Assembly: GCA_030267965.1 (NCBI GenBank)
Contig: BRYA01000094.1
Coordinates: forward strand, 1-41,253
Direction of reading: 5' to 3'
Source: Triparma columacea
Taxonomy: Eukaryota; Sar; Bolidophyceae; Parmales; Triparmaceae
Length of the DNA stretch: 41,253 nt
In this document: positions 31,519-41,210 of the stretch, piece by piece
How positions within the stretch are numbered: position 1 is the first letter of the stretch
Layout of the letters: each line of letters starts with the position of its first letter
Position numbers and translations under genes: made by a program
The notes under the pieces: generated by a model
Databases searched by the model: none
The model's input: the letters and a program-made list of their open reading frames with translations, nothing else
Told to the model about the DNA's origin: nothing

Positions 31519-33178
31519 ATGCAATTCTTTCAGTCAGCTATCTTGTTGGCCTTGGTTGCCTCCACTCACGGTTTGGCCCCGAGGAACGTCCGTGTGAAGG
31601 ACAAAAACTTCATCACACAAAATTCTGACGGGTCAACCTCAGAGGTGATCATGTTGGAGGGGCCTAATGTCGTGGTGAAGGGCCCCCCTTACCTCCCTGG
31701 GGTTGATGGCGACTCCCAATGCAGCGATATCGTCGACGCCGAATGCCAGGCAGCCGGAAATTGCGAGGTAAGTCTGACACCAGCTTCTGGCCAATACAAG
31801 GACTTGGCCCATACAAGGCTTTGTACCAGGCTTGCTCCACCCCCGCTCACCCTAGCTCACTCTCAATCGCCCCCCTCCCTGAAAATAGACCTGCTACAAC
31901 TTCAACGAGGCCGATGTGAACCACATCAAGAGTCTCGGGTACAACTCCATTCGCCTGGGTGTTGTCTGGGCCGGCGCTCAGCCCACAGAGGGCGACACCC
32001 TGGACCCAGCTTTCATGAAGCGTCTCCACGACATCCTCGACCTGACCGATCGCACCGGAATCCACGTCATTCTGGACAACCACGGTGACATGGTCGGCTC
32101 GGCGGGTTGTGGCAACGGCGTCCCCATGTGGTTCCAGCAGAAGGCTGCCCCCGACCTCATCGGCAAGAAGGTGAGAAGCGAAGCGACGTTCTAACTCTAA
32201 CCCACACATGGTTATTTATTCTAACTCGTCGCTTCGCTCCTCGCCTCGCCAGCTCACCACCGGCTTCCCCTACTCCCTCATCAGCTCCTTGAAGGTGACC
32301 AATGTTGGCGGCTACGACCACTGCACCACCGACGAGCAGGTGAGAAGTGAAGTGTCTCTAGCCCACACAGGTTATTCATTCTAACTCGTCGCTTCGCTCC
32401 TCGCCAGTGGGCTGCCCACGCTGGGGACCCCAACTACAACCTCCTCAACGAATGCTGCCAGGCCATGAACGGCCCGAACCCCGCCGGCCTCGGCTACACC
32501 AAGATCTCCCAGAAGACCATGGATTACATGGTGCATCCCGGCGAGGGCCGCGACTACTTCGTCAAGTTCTGGAAGCTCATGGCCGAGGCGGTCGTCGACC
32601 ACCCCTCCGCCGTCGCCGCTGAGCTCATGAACGAGCCCATGACCATCTACAGGAAGCACGCTTTCAACACGTGGAGGGCAGCTGCCGAGACCATCAACGC
32701 CGTCATCCCCGACATGGCTGTAGCGGTCTGCGATACTGGTGAGGGCTCCTTCATCCCCGACTGGGTCACCAAGTACTACCCCTTCGGCGACCTCCGCATC
32801 GACAGGGACACCGAGAAGTACATGAAGGAGTCGCAGAACTTATTCTACGCGTGGCACTACTACGGCCAGCCCAGCACCCCCGACCAGGCCGTCAAGAACG
32901 CGCAGGCCATCTCCGACGACTGGAATATGCCCTCCTTCGCCACCGAGTTCATGGGCTGCTCCACCTGGAACGCAGCCAAGAACGCTGGCATCAGTCACAG
33001 CTACTGGCACTATTCTTGCTATTGCGACACGAACGCTGATTTCTCCGCCAAGGGAGTCGTCGTGCCTGACACCAGCTTCGGAGCTTGCATCCTCGGGTGG
33101 GGAGGAGGCAACGCAGACTACACCTGTGATGAGGAGAAGGTCAAGGACTTGGAGTTCTTGGCCAGCGCCGAGGCTTGA
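31519..33178 (+). CDS. Secreted GH5-family glycosidase (second, tandem)
   Basis: Four exons (31519-31767, 31889-32170, 32253-32339, 32408-33178), all phase 0, give 462 residues. Signal peptide MQFFQSAILLALVASTHG. GH5 landmarks: SLGYNSIRLGVVWAGAQP, HVILDNHGDMVGS, acid/base E282 in AAELMNEPM, YAWHYYGQP, and nucleophile E386 in SFATEFMGC. It follows the first GH5 gene by 130 bp on the same strand but is quite different in sequence, so the pair is an old duplication or separate recruitments. Many cysteines suggest an extracellular, disulphide-bonded enzyme. The two internal introns are near copies of each other (see separate entries). Confidence 0.87.
32171..32252 (+). other. Introner-like intron A in the second GH5 gene
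   Basis: An 82-bp intron. Just inside the donor is GCGAAGCGACG (32178-32188), and its exact reverse complement CGTCGCTTCGC is at 32227-32237, so the two ends can pair. A CTAAC branch motif lies at 32221. The intron aligns with intron B of the same gene (32340-32407) over nearly its whole length. Confidence 0.75.
32340..32407 (+). other. Introner-like intron B in the second GH5 gene
   Basis: A 68-bp intron. It shares with intron A the 5' end GTGAGAAGYGAAGYG and the 3' half from CCCACACA through ATTCTAACTCGTCGCTTCGC to the acceptor, differing there by only a few substitutions and short indels. The left pairing arm is decayed. Both introns are phase 0 and are 87 bp apart. Confidence 0.75.
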
Positions 33179-33642
33179 AGGGATGATACTAGAGGGGGGG
33201 GGAAGTAGTACGTAGTACGAGGGATAGCGGCATATAACATTTTATTCTGCGCCATTGCACTACATGAAGGCACGGCGAGTGTGGTTCGAAAATTGCGACG
33301 TTACATTATCAGCTTTTTCAGCAATAGTAAACTTTACTATCTTAACAACAAAGGCCATCACCAAAATTATTATTTGATTGTTAGGGTTTTCGTCGATTTA
33401 ATCGCCGTCTAGAGTCGAGCAATTAGGTATATCTTACGATCTGTTTGTGGTGGTGGTGACGATACGATCTGTTTGTGGTGGTGGTGACGATGGACATGTC
33501 CGTGTACCGATGGCCATTGTTTTTGTTTCTGTTTGCATTCAAGTGTTTTTTAGTTCTTTGTCTTTTTCTCCCACTGCTCTGAGTCAATATCCCCCTCTTT
33601 CTTTCATATTAGTGTGTGATCCCTTTATTGTTAATCAAATAG
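33179..33642. other. Intergenic DNA with a 28-bp direct repeat
   Basis: No gene is supportable here. Two adjacent perfect copies of a 28-bp unit (ACGATCTGTTTGTGGTGGTG...) occupy 33436-33491. The remainder is AT-leaning 3' flank of the glycosidase gene. Confidence 0.6.
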
Positions 33643-34395
33643 ACAACTATATCGAGGGACTGTGCCCGAGAAACGCAAGAGGAGCTTCGGGAGCACTCAA
33701 ACTGTGGGCGTACAACGGCCAAAGTGAAATACAATCAACATCGGGGGAGAGCCGTTTTTTGAAGACCCTTGAAGGAGTGGGGCTACAAGACGAGTGCTGG
33801 GCAGGTAGGTTGGAGGGAAGGATCAAAGGAAGTTTATAGGCGCCGGTGGGGCGGAGGAGTCGTAAATCAAGAGAAAGTGACCACAAAAAGACCCTGAGGA
33901 GAGAGGCAGCGATGGACCTTTGTGTACTGGATTCTCAGAAGGGGCCTAAATGCCGGCTTGAGTGATCGAGGGTAACATCTCTCTCAAACATGGAACGAGA
34001 CCGGCTGTATTCTCACACTCACCAAACGTACCCATGCCACCACAGGCACATGGACACAGACAATGAATCCCGAGGAGGAAGAGAAGAGCGTGCGGAAGAG
34101 ACTCATATACTTCAGGTTGAAGCTCCGGTGTCCGATAACTGCCATTCAGGACCCGATCTTGGCCATGAGAGGCAAGTTACTCCGTCTTCATCTGTCGAAA
34201 GACCTCTTGGTGACGCTGGACAAGGTGAGAGAGTCGTGTCAGGGGATTTTAGGGGTGGAAACCCTTGATATTCTAAAGGGTAAAAGGACGACAAGTCGGA
34301 TCACGTGTGGAAATCTTTTCATTTTGACTAACAAATACCATAATCGCCATTAATTACTGCAGACTCTAAAAAAGGTCACAAGGACACCGGAAGAG
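33643..34395 (+). pseudogene. Probable exons of an unrecognised gene (status unclear)
   Basis: Three stretches are open, splice-bounded and mutually in phase: 33643-33804 (NYIEGLCPRNARGASGALKL ... DECWAG), 34046-34224 (MNPEEEEKSVRKRLIYFRLK ... LLVTLDK) and 34363-34395 (TLKKVTRTPEE). Donors are GCAG|GTAGGT, AAG|GTGAGA and GAG|GTGAGT; acceptors end CACAG and TGCAG. The codon character is protein-like and basic. No start codon could be fixed. If the chain continues through the duplicated exon at 34853-34885 to the acceptor at 35020, it reads TCA TGA, a stop that overlaps the ATG of the next gene. It may be the 5' part of that gene, a separate small gene or a decaying copy. No family recognised. 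Confidence 0.45.
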
Positions 34396-34473
34396 GTGAG
34401 TTGTGCGTTGAGAGGTGAAAAAGAAAAATGAGTTTTAATACTCTAGGGAAGAGCAGGAGAGTCGCGGGAGGAA
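34302..34473 (+). repeat. Tandem-duplicated exon-containing segment, copy 1
   Basis: This ~172-bp segment and the one at 34796-34963 are close copies (offset 490-494 bp). Each contains an acceptor, a 33-nt exon (TLKKVTRTPEE here, TLKMVTRTPEE in copy 2) and the donor GAG|GTGAGTTGTGCGTTGAGAGG. Flanking intron sequence is equally conserved, so a genomic duplication made both. Confidence 0.8.
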
Positions 34474-34591
34474 GCGTTTTTCTTACCGCCTGCGTGCGGA
34501 ACGCGTGGAGCCGTTCGCGGAGGGTCTGGCCGTCGGCGTCGAGCTTGACGGGCGGTGGCCGCGGCACACGCGCGCGCGCGCCGGTCTGCGG

Positions 34592-34771
34592 TGACCGCAT
34601 GGGATCAATCTCCAGCGACCGCGTGGGTTCCTTCTGCGGCGACCGCATGGGGCGCTTCTAAATGACCGCATGGGGCGCTTCTAAATGACCGCATGGGGCG
34701 CTTCTAAATGACCGCATGGGTTCCGTCTGCGGTGATTGCGTGGGGCGCTTCGGCGACCGCGTGGGGCGCTT
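34592..34771. repeat. GC-rich 23-bp minisatellite between the duplicated exons
   Basis: Three perfect 23-bp copies beginning GACCGCATGGGGCGCTTC start at 34641, 34664 and 34687, with degenerate copies on both sides. The wider block 34480-34795 is very CpG-rich (including a CG dinucleotide run near 34569) in otherwise AT-leaning DNA, and it separates the two copies of the duplicated exon segment. Confidence 0.8.
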
Positions 34772-34795
34772 GATATGCTACACGGAATCGAGGGG

Positions 34796-34963
34796 CACGC
34801 GTGGAAATCTCTTCATTTTGACTAACAAACACCATAATCGCCATTACCGCAGACTCTGAAAATGGTCACGAGGACGCCGGAAGAGGTGAGTTGTGCGTTG
34901 AGAGGCGGAAGAGAGAAAATACATTTTAATACTCTAGGGGAGAGAGGGAGAGTCGCGGGAGGA
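34796..34963 (+). repeat. Tandem-duplicated exon-containing segment, copy 2
   Basis: Second copy of the segment at 34302. Its 33-nt exon is 34853-34885. The downstream intron would end at the acceptor CACTTCGCAG (35020), two bases before the ATG of the large START/membrane gene. Confidence 0.8.
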
Positions 34964-35022
34964 CGAGTTGAAACATTGTAATTTTTTCTCACTTTTGCTA
35001 CAATGTTATCCACTTCGCAGTC

Positions 35023-38000
35023 ATGACATTAGATCCTGACAACACCGTCAGGAACAAAGATCCCCCGCAGTCCCTCTCTAGCCCTGATCATACACCCTCC
35101 GCAATACACGGCCCCGTAGATATCAATTATGCAGTTCTTGGTCTGCTAAGACCAAGAGATGGTAAACTTGTGAAGCTTCTGGATGACCGCGGAGCCATTG
35201 AAGGCCTCATAGACAACTCTACCGGCGTCGATGTAAAGTTTATGGAGCTTGCTGGTGTCTTCCACGACGAGCGCGATAAGATCATTGACTTTCTCCTCAC
35301 CGATTGTGACCAGGGCAAGTTCCGAAGGAAGACCCTCCAGGAGTATGACAAAAAGGAAGGAGTCGTTCACAGACTCGTCCACTGGCAGCACTACGGCAGC
35401 GGGAATAAGTTTGTTGAATTTCTCCTCGGCGTCAAAGTCGTATCTCCTGACAAATTGACCAACATTATGGAGTTGGCACCCCTTGATGAGGATGACCTTT
35501 CTGATGAGGCAACTGCGATGCTTGGCAAAATTCTAGCTTCAATAAAGACCAAGACTGTCAAGCGAGGTGTCATTGAGGGCAAGCTCAGCTTCACTGACTT
35601 TGGGTTTGGACAAACTGCAGTCACCATGGTGGGAACTCTTAAGGCAGAGGAGAGGGTAACAGAGACAAAATCGGAAGTTGGCATTAGCACAAACAAAAGC
35701 TCAAAGAGTGCGCGCCCAAGTTTCAAGAGTGTGCGCCCTAGTTCCAAGAGTGCGCGCCCTAGTTTCAAAAGTGACGGGAAAAGAGACACCAAGTCTGCCT
35801 ATACCTCATTGAAGGGAGTTCTCAATGAAGTCATGGATGAGTTCAGACAGCCTGGTGTCATTGATGAGAGGAGGAAAAGACACTTCCTGGAGGAGATCAT
35901 GCCGAGGGCACCACCTCTGACAAGAGAGGAGGAGGCAATGTTGGAGAGGGTCAGGAGGCTAGAGAAGGAACTTAAAATGAAGGGGAATCGAGTCAAGGGG
36001 ACACTGAAGGAGGGCATTGATAAGTTCCTGTGGAGAAAGGGGGACAACGTGTGGGGAGCCTATGGGGTCACTGTGGACAAGTCAGCAGAGGGTATGCTGG
36101 CTGAGCTAAGTTTAGGCGAGACTTACACTTATGCAAGAAGGCATCTGGAGGATAATGGCAATCTGCCTAGGGTTCTTAGACAGAATGTTGATGGAACTAG
36201 AAGTCTCCATCAACACCAAGGAATTCACTTGCCTAACCCAGTAAAAGACCGTCTCTTTGAATCATGGTTCTCATGGAAGGAAGTCAAACTTGAGAATGGG
36301 CGGACTTCATACATATTAGCTTTTGTGCCACTGACAGAGTGCCCTGGAGGAGGCTTTAAGGACCTCAGTAAGGAAGGATTTGTGCTAGCAGAGACTACAG
36401 GTGTCTACTTCTTCAATGAGATTGCTCCAAATGTCTGTAGGGTGACACGCGTTCAAACAGTTGATCTGAAATTTACTGGCCTTCTTCAAAAGGCAGTGAT
36501 GGACAAGGCAGTTGACTACCTTACAAAGAGTCAGCTTATTGAGGCTGACAGGTTGCAGGAGAAGTTTAGGAGAAATGGGAAGGAAGTTGATGCTGAGGTA
36601 AGGAAGGCCTTGGTGGAGAGGATGACGGAGGGGATTGAGTTGGAGGAGGACCAGAAGAAGGTGTTTGGGGAGTTGGAGGAGCTCTTTGGTGGGGAGGAGG
36701 AAGGAGGGTGGAGACCTCTCGAGTCATCTTATGAGGGAGTGAAGATGGAAATCAAGAACAAGCAGCAGAAGAAGGGCTATCAGCACGCTGCCCTTGGTCG
36801 GGCTGTCGGTACAGCTGACTGTACTGCAGAGGAAGCAGCTGCCTGGCTCTTTGAATATTGCAGCAGGGAGAGGATGCTTAAGAGCAGAGAGAAAGGGGAG
36901 CCTGCAAGACTTGAGGTGAAGGAAAGAGAGAGAGGGTTGCATGAAAAGGTGTTTGCAACGGTGAAGAAGGCCCCTTTTCTTCTTCACAACAGAGAGTTTG
37001 TAATGAAGTGGTTGTGGAAAGTTGAGAATGGCAAAGTCACAGTTGGTTGGGTCCCTGAAGACATGTCAATTGACTACGGTGGAGGCTTGGGCAAGATGGT
37101 AAGAGGGACTTCAACAGGGTTAGTTTCACTTGAGAATACCTCAAGTGTTGGCAGTTTGCCTCAGTGCAACATTGTGTTACACCAGTCAACAAATGCTGGA
37201 GGAAAAGTGCCAATTTACTTAATCAAACGAAATGCAGCAAAACAGCTTGGTGTAATCAAAATGTTATCAGATACCTTCAGGCAAGATGAAGAGGTCGATG
37301 AAGCTGCACTTGCCTCTCTTGCCAACATCATCAAGAATGAAACCCAAGATTATACAGATGAGGAGAAAGCGGCAATCAGAAAGGGGAAGGAGTTCTACGA
37401 GAAGTGCAAGGTGGACAAGAATTTTGATGATCTAAAGAATCCTGATGAGAGGGTCAAGATGAAGCTAGTTCATGTTGATGGGGCAAGTAGTGGGACTGGA
37501 TTTGCGACTACTGTAGTTGATGCGAGTGTAGACGAGTGTGCAGCAAATGAGATTACCTGTCTAAACAGTAGAAACGAAATGAAGAAAGCTAAAATGAATG
37601 GGATAACCACTATGAAGGTAGTAAATGTTAATCCCCACACTCTCTACTACATAACAACAAGGAACCTTGGCATCCCTGGTTTTGTTCCTCGTGATGGGAG
37701 GAGTAAAGTTACGTGGTTCAAGCAACATGATGGCAAAGCCATTATTTATTTTACAGACACTGAGGATCTCAAGGAAGAATTTCCAGTGAAGACTGGGAAT
37801 GTTACAGCGAAGGGACACTCAGTATGGGTATTCGAGCCACTTGACCCTATTGGAGGTGTGCCACAAACATCAGTGACTTTCGCAACAAAGGTAGATCTTG
37901 GTGGTGTCATTTTCTCTTCCATTGTGAACAAGATTGCACCAAGGTTTCTTGCACAACTCTCAGACTTAAGGAAGAAGTTTGACAAGAGCAAAGAGATTGA

Positions 38001-40347
38001 CGCCTTTGAGAGACAGAAGATCATTGCAAAGTTTGAGGAAATTGCAATTGAGGGGGCACCAGGGATTGAAAGTCACTTTGACGAGATTGATGGAGCTCAA
38101 GAGATAAGTAGTGCATTGTCTGGAACGACAATGGTAAAGACAGAGAAGGGAATGGGACGGGGGAAGACTTCAATAACTGTGAGAGCATCTCACAAGGAAG
38201 TTGCAGCATTCTTCTGGGACCTTAAAAATGGAAATGACTCCCAGCTTAAGCTTCACAGAGTCAACAACAGGACACTTGTAATCACAACTGAACACCAAGG
38301 GCAATTTACTGCTGTAAGGTTCTCAGAGGCTGGTCAAATGAAAACAGATGTTGAAATGATGACTAGACAAATAGGTTTAGGTATAGCTGCCAGCAAACAG
38401 AATGTAATTAAGTATCTGAGCTTGGCAACTGATGCTGCTTATTACTTTGATAATCTGCTGAAGAGCAATGAAGCAGGGGAACAGGATGGGAGGAGGTTTG
38501 GAGAGCAGCTGATGGAGAGAGTGAAAAAAAGGAAAGTTGGGGACAGTAAAGTAGAGGTCGTGAGAGACTTTATTGCTGCCAATAGGACACTGGGAGAGAT
38601 CACAGAGCAGCATGATTTTATGAGAACACTGCTGTATGCCGTGGTCATGAACAAACTAAGAAGGAGAGCATCAAATAAGGAAGAAGTTAAGAGTGAGGAG
38701 AAAGCCAGGGGATGGAAGATTGGGAGTGCAATGGCAGCAGTCATGTTGATTACTTTGACTGCTGCTCATGCTGTTGATGAGTGGGCTCATCAATTCACCG
38801 AAGTGCAAGAAGTCATGAATGAACAACAATGGTTAAGGCCCATGTTTGAGGAGATTGTTATGACATTATTTATGGAGTCAAAATTAGGCTTGAAGGCAAG
38901 GGTCACTGTTGGTGCTGCCACAAGCATGGTCGATTTGCTGACTGATGTGTATGTGACACATATGTTTTGGAGTGATAAGAAGTATGGGTACTTTAAGGCT
39001 TCTTTGGCAAGTTTAGCTGTGTCGATTGGGCTTCAGATGCTTATTGTTTGGGTACAGAACAGAAAGTTGGGGACAAAGAGGGTGGTACGAGAGTGGATTC
39101 CAATCTTGCTTGGGTACAAACCTGCAGTTGACGCATACAGAGTGGCAACTGGAGCAAAAGTGCTAGAGGCTGGGGCTACAGTTGACCCAATATTGGAGAT
39201 GACAATTATGAAAGTAATTGAGATGTTTGCTGAGGCAATCCCTGGAGTGATTATCCAACTTATGGCTATAGCAACAAGTGACAAGGAAGATGTTGGAACT
39301 TCAGCATGGCTTTCAGTTGCAGTGTCAGCAATTACAACAGGCTTTGCCTCCGCAACAATAAGTTATGACTGGGACACCGACCCGATGAATAGAGAGCAAG
39401 TGCCTGACTTCTATGGGTATGTTCCTGCAAATCCCACCAAAAGATCTATCATATTTGTTGCAATGATGTTCTTTAGTGCAGGTATGCTTGTATTAAGGTG
39501 CATGACAATAGTTGTGCTAGGGCTACTTGGTGGTAGATGGGTTTCTCTCTATATTGGTGCTGACCTTATTCTATACTTGTTTGTGAAAGTCTTGAGAGGA
39601 GACTTTTGGTATTGGGTGCCTATTGGCGGAAATGCAGAAATAGTGAGCAGCATAGCAGCTAGAGTGTTGGTGAAAGTGGTGACAGACTTTACATCAATTG
39701 TGCAGTTTAGGCATCCTAATGAGGCTGGAGGGTTGAATTGGATGTTTGGATTTTTATTGACGATGGGAAGTCTTCCAATAGCTATATTAGTATCTGAACA
39801 GGGAGATGTTGCAGAAAGGGGGCTTGAATTTGCATGGACTGTAGTTGGACTCGTTATACCATTCACAATTGTATCTTTTGCTATCTTTCTCTTGAGTACT
39901 GAGAGGAAATATTTAGGCACCTTTATCAGTTTGCGAAGGGGAAAGGACTTAACAGTACAGCGATTTAGAGATTCAGCTGATGAGGCATCTAAAGCAGATT
40001 CAGTGTTCAATAACTCAAAGCATAATTGGAAGTCAATTGATGAGGAAGTAAAATCTTGGGTAGAAGCAAACTGGGAGAGATGGGAGGAGGAAAAGCCAAA
40101 TTGGTTTGATGACGCTATTAGGGCAAGAGTGCCAGTTGAATACATTCCAGGAGTAGGAGATGCTAGAAGGAGAGAGAGTGTTAGGAGAACAAGTATTGAT
40201 GCTGAAGCTGAGGGTGGTCTAGCAGGTGCTTTGAAAGCAAGTATTAGGAGAGCAAGTGTTGGAGGCGCTGATGGTGGCGATATTATAGGGGTAGGAGGTG
40301 GGAAGGCTAAATTTAGAAGTGTTGTGCCAGATGAGGATTGGGAGTGA
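35023..40347 (+). CDS. Giant subtelomeric protein with START-like modules and multiple membrane helices
   Basis: A single uninterrupted frame of 1,774 codons, unusual among intron-rich neighbours and visibly more AT-rich. After a unique N-terminus there is a degenerate SARPSFK repeat (about residues 226-247). Then three to four START/SRPBCC-like modules: about 340-510 (AYGVTVDKSAEGMLAELSLG ... SWFSWKEVKLENGRTSYILA), 585-765 (RAVGTADCTAEEAAAWLFEY ... FVMKWLWKVENGKVTVGW), 815-985 (TTRNLGIPGFVPRDGRSKVT), and a partial one at 1035-1140. From about 1232 to 1630 there are many hydrophobic spans (AAVMLITLTAAHAV, MVDLLTDVYVTHMFW, LGLLGGRWVSLYIGADLILY, MFGFLLTMGSLPIAILV). The cytosolic-looking tail has RRESVRRTSID and IRRASVGG, matches to basophilic kinase sites. 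START modules bind lipids, so lipid sensing or transfer at a membrane is a reasonable inference. The START calls are by pattern and are moderate. Confidence 0.75.
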   Translation: MTLDPDNTVRNKDPPQSLSSPDHTPSAIHGPVDINYAVLGLLRPRDGKLVKLLDDRGAIEGLIDNSTGVDVKFMELAGVFHDERDKIIDFLLTDCDQGKFRRKTLQEYDKKEGVVHRLVHWQHYGSGNKFVEFLLGVKVVSPDKLTNIMELAPLDEDDLSDEATAMLGKILASIKTKTVKRGVIEGKLSFTDFGFGQTAVTMVGTLKAEERVTETKSEVGISTNKSSKSARPSFKSVRPSSKSARPSFKSDGKRDTKSAYTSLKGVLNEVMDEFRQPGVIDERRKRHFLEEIMPRAPPLTREEEAMLERVRRLEKELKMKGNRVKGTLKEGIDKFLWRKGDNVWGAYGVTVDKSAEGMLAELSLGETYTYARRHLEDNGNLPRVLRQNVDGTRSLHQHQGIHLPNPVKDRLFESWFSWKEVKLENGRTSYILAFVPLTECPGGGFKDLSKEGFVLAETTGVYFFNEIAPNVCRVTRVQTVDLKFTGLLQKAVMDKAVDYLTKSQLIEADRLQEKFRRNGKEVDAEVRKALVERMTEGIELEEDQKKVFGELEELFGGEEEGGWRPLESSYEGVKMEIKNKQQKKGYQHAALGRAVGTADCTAEEAAAWLFEYCSRERMLKSREKGEPARLEVKERERGLHEKVFATVKKAPFLLHNREFVMKWLWKVENGKVTVGWVPEDMSIDYGGGLGKMVRGTSTGLVSLENTSSVGSLPQCNIVLHQSTNAGGKVPIYLIKRNAAKQLGVIKMLSDTFRQDEEVDEAALASLANIIKNETQDYTDEEKAAIRKGKEFYEKCKVDKNFDDLKNPDERVKMKLVHVDGASSGTGFATTVVDASVDECAANEITCLNSRNEMKKAKMNGITTMKVVNVNPHTLYYITTRNLGIPGFVPRDGRSKVTWFKQHDGKAIIYFTDTEDLKEEFPVKTGNVTAKGHSVWVFEPLDPIGGVPQTSVTFATKVDLGGVIFSSIVNKIAPRFLAQLSDLRKKFDKSKEIDAFERQKIIAKFEEIAIEGAPGIESHFDEIDGAQEISSALSGTTMVKTEKGMGRGKTSITVRASHKEVAAFFWDLKNGNDSQLKLHRVNNRTLVITTEHQGQFTAVRFSEAGQMKTDVEMMTRQIGLGIAASKQNVIKYLSLATDAAYYFDNLLKSNEAGEQDGRRFGEQLMERVKKRKVGDSKVEVVRDFIAANRTLGEITEQHDFMRTLLYAVVMNKLRRRASNKEEVKSEEKARGWKIGSAMAAVMLITLTAAHAVDEWAHQFTEVQEVMNEQQWLRPMFEEIVMTLFMESKLGLKARVTVGAATSMVDLLTDVYVTHMFWSDKKYGYFKASLASLAVSIGLQMLIVWVQNRKLGTKRVVREWIPILLGYKPAVDAYRVATGAKVLEAGATVDPILEMTIMKVIEMFAEAIPGVIIQLMAIATSDKEDVGTSAWLSVAVSAITTGFASATISYDWDTDPMNREQVPDFYGYVPANPTKRSIIFVAMMFFSAGMLVLRCMTIVVLGLLGGRWVSLYIGADLILYLFVKVLRGDFWYWVPIGGNAEIVSSIAARVLVKVVTDFTSIVQFRHPNEAGGLNWMFGFLLTMGSLPIAILVSEQGDVAERGLEFAWTVVGLVIPFTIVSFAIFLLSTERKYLGTFISLRRGKDLTVQRFRDSADEASKADSVFNNSKHNWKSIDEEVKSWVEANWERWEEEKPNWFDDAIRARVPVEYIPGVGDARRRESVRRTSIDAEAEGGLAGALKASIRRASVGGADGGDIIGVGGGKAKFRSVVPDEDWE

Positions 40348-40680
40348 ATAATAGGGAAGCAACATTTGAGGATAAATTGATTTGATTTGTTATAGTTGTG
40401 TGTATTTTGAAAGTGTTTTAATTGTAGTCAATGTATTGTGGGATTGTTAAAATGGTATGTGAGTATTGAGGAAGTGTAGTGAGAGTGTATGGAGGTTTTG
40501 AGAGTTGTGAAAGTGATGAAGTAATTTGTGAGTATAATGGAAGTGCAATGAATGTGTATTGAGATAAAAAAAATAGTGTGAGTGTAGTTTTAAAGAGGAG
40601 AGAGAAGAGTTAAGGGTTGAGAAGAGGGGAAGGGAGGGTATAGAGGGAAATGGTTTATAGGTGTGTGAAAGTAAGTAAAG

Positions 40681-40860
40681 TGGGTAAAAAGGGTAAAAAG
40701 GGTAAAATGGGTAAAATGGGTAAAATGGATTAAGTGAGTAAAATGGTAAAGTAAATAAAATAGGTAAGTTGGGTAAAATTAGAAAAGTTGGTTAAGAAGT
40801 TAAGGGGGGTAAAGGGAGTAAAGTGGGTAAAGTGGGTAAAGTATGTAAAGTGGAAGAAGT
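40681..40860. repeat. Degenerate GGGTAAAA/GGGTAAAG subtelomeric repeats
   Basis: About twenty tandem, slightly varying copies of an 8-10-bp GGGTAAAA-type unit. On the plus strand they contain only G, T and A, and are loosely telomere-like in strand composition. Confidence 0.75.
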
Positions 40861-40875
40861 TGAGAGGAGAGAGAA

Positions 40876-41100
40876 GTTGAGAGAAGGGTATAAGGTAGAG
40901 TGGTGTGTGTGTGAGGTGTGAGTGTGGGAGTGTGTGTGTGTTAGAGGAGTTGAGAGAAGAGAGTAGGGGAAAGAAGGGTATAAGGTAGAAAGGTGTGTGT
41001 GTGAGGTGTGAGTGTATGGGTGTGTTAGAGGAGTTGAGAGAAGAGAGTAGGAAAGAAAGGGGTATAAGATAGAGGTGTGTGAGTGTGAATGTGAATGTAA
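40876..41100. repeat. Three degenerate copies of a 73-84-bp subtelomeric repeat
   Basis: Copies starting GTTGAGAGAAG at 40876, 40949 and 41033 each continue with GGTATAAGGTAGAG-like and GTGTGTGTGAGGTGTGAGTG blocks. The last copy is shorter and diverged. Confidence 0.75.
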
Positions 41101-41110
41101 GTGTGTTAGT

Positions 41111-41210
41111 GTGTAGTAAAGAGAAGTAAAGTGTAGTAAAGTGAAGTGTAGTGAAGTAAAGAGAAGTAAAGAGAAGTAAAGAGAAGTAAAGAGAAGTAAA
41201 GAGAAGTAAA
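41111..41210. repeat. 10-bp tandem repeat GAGAAGTAAA next to the telomere
   Basis: Five perfect copies of GAGAAGTAAA occupy 41161-41210, preceded by about five variant copies (GTGTAGTAAA, GTGAAGTGTA) from 41111. They abut the telomere directly. Confidence 0.9.

Noticed and set aside
34376..34671. Minus-strand frames in the GC-rich block
   Set aside because: Built from the minisatellite and flanking CpG-rich DNA; no start context, splice signals or family features.
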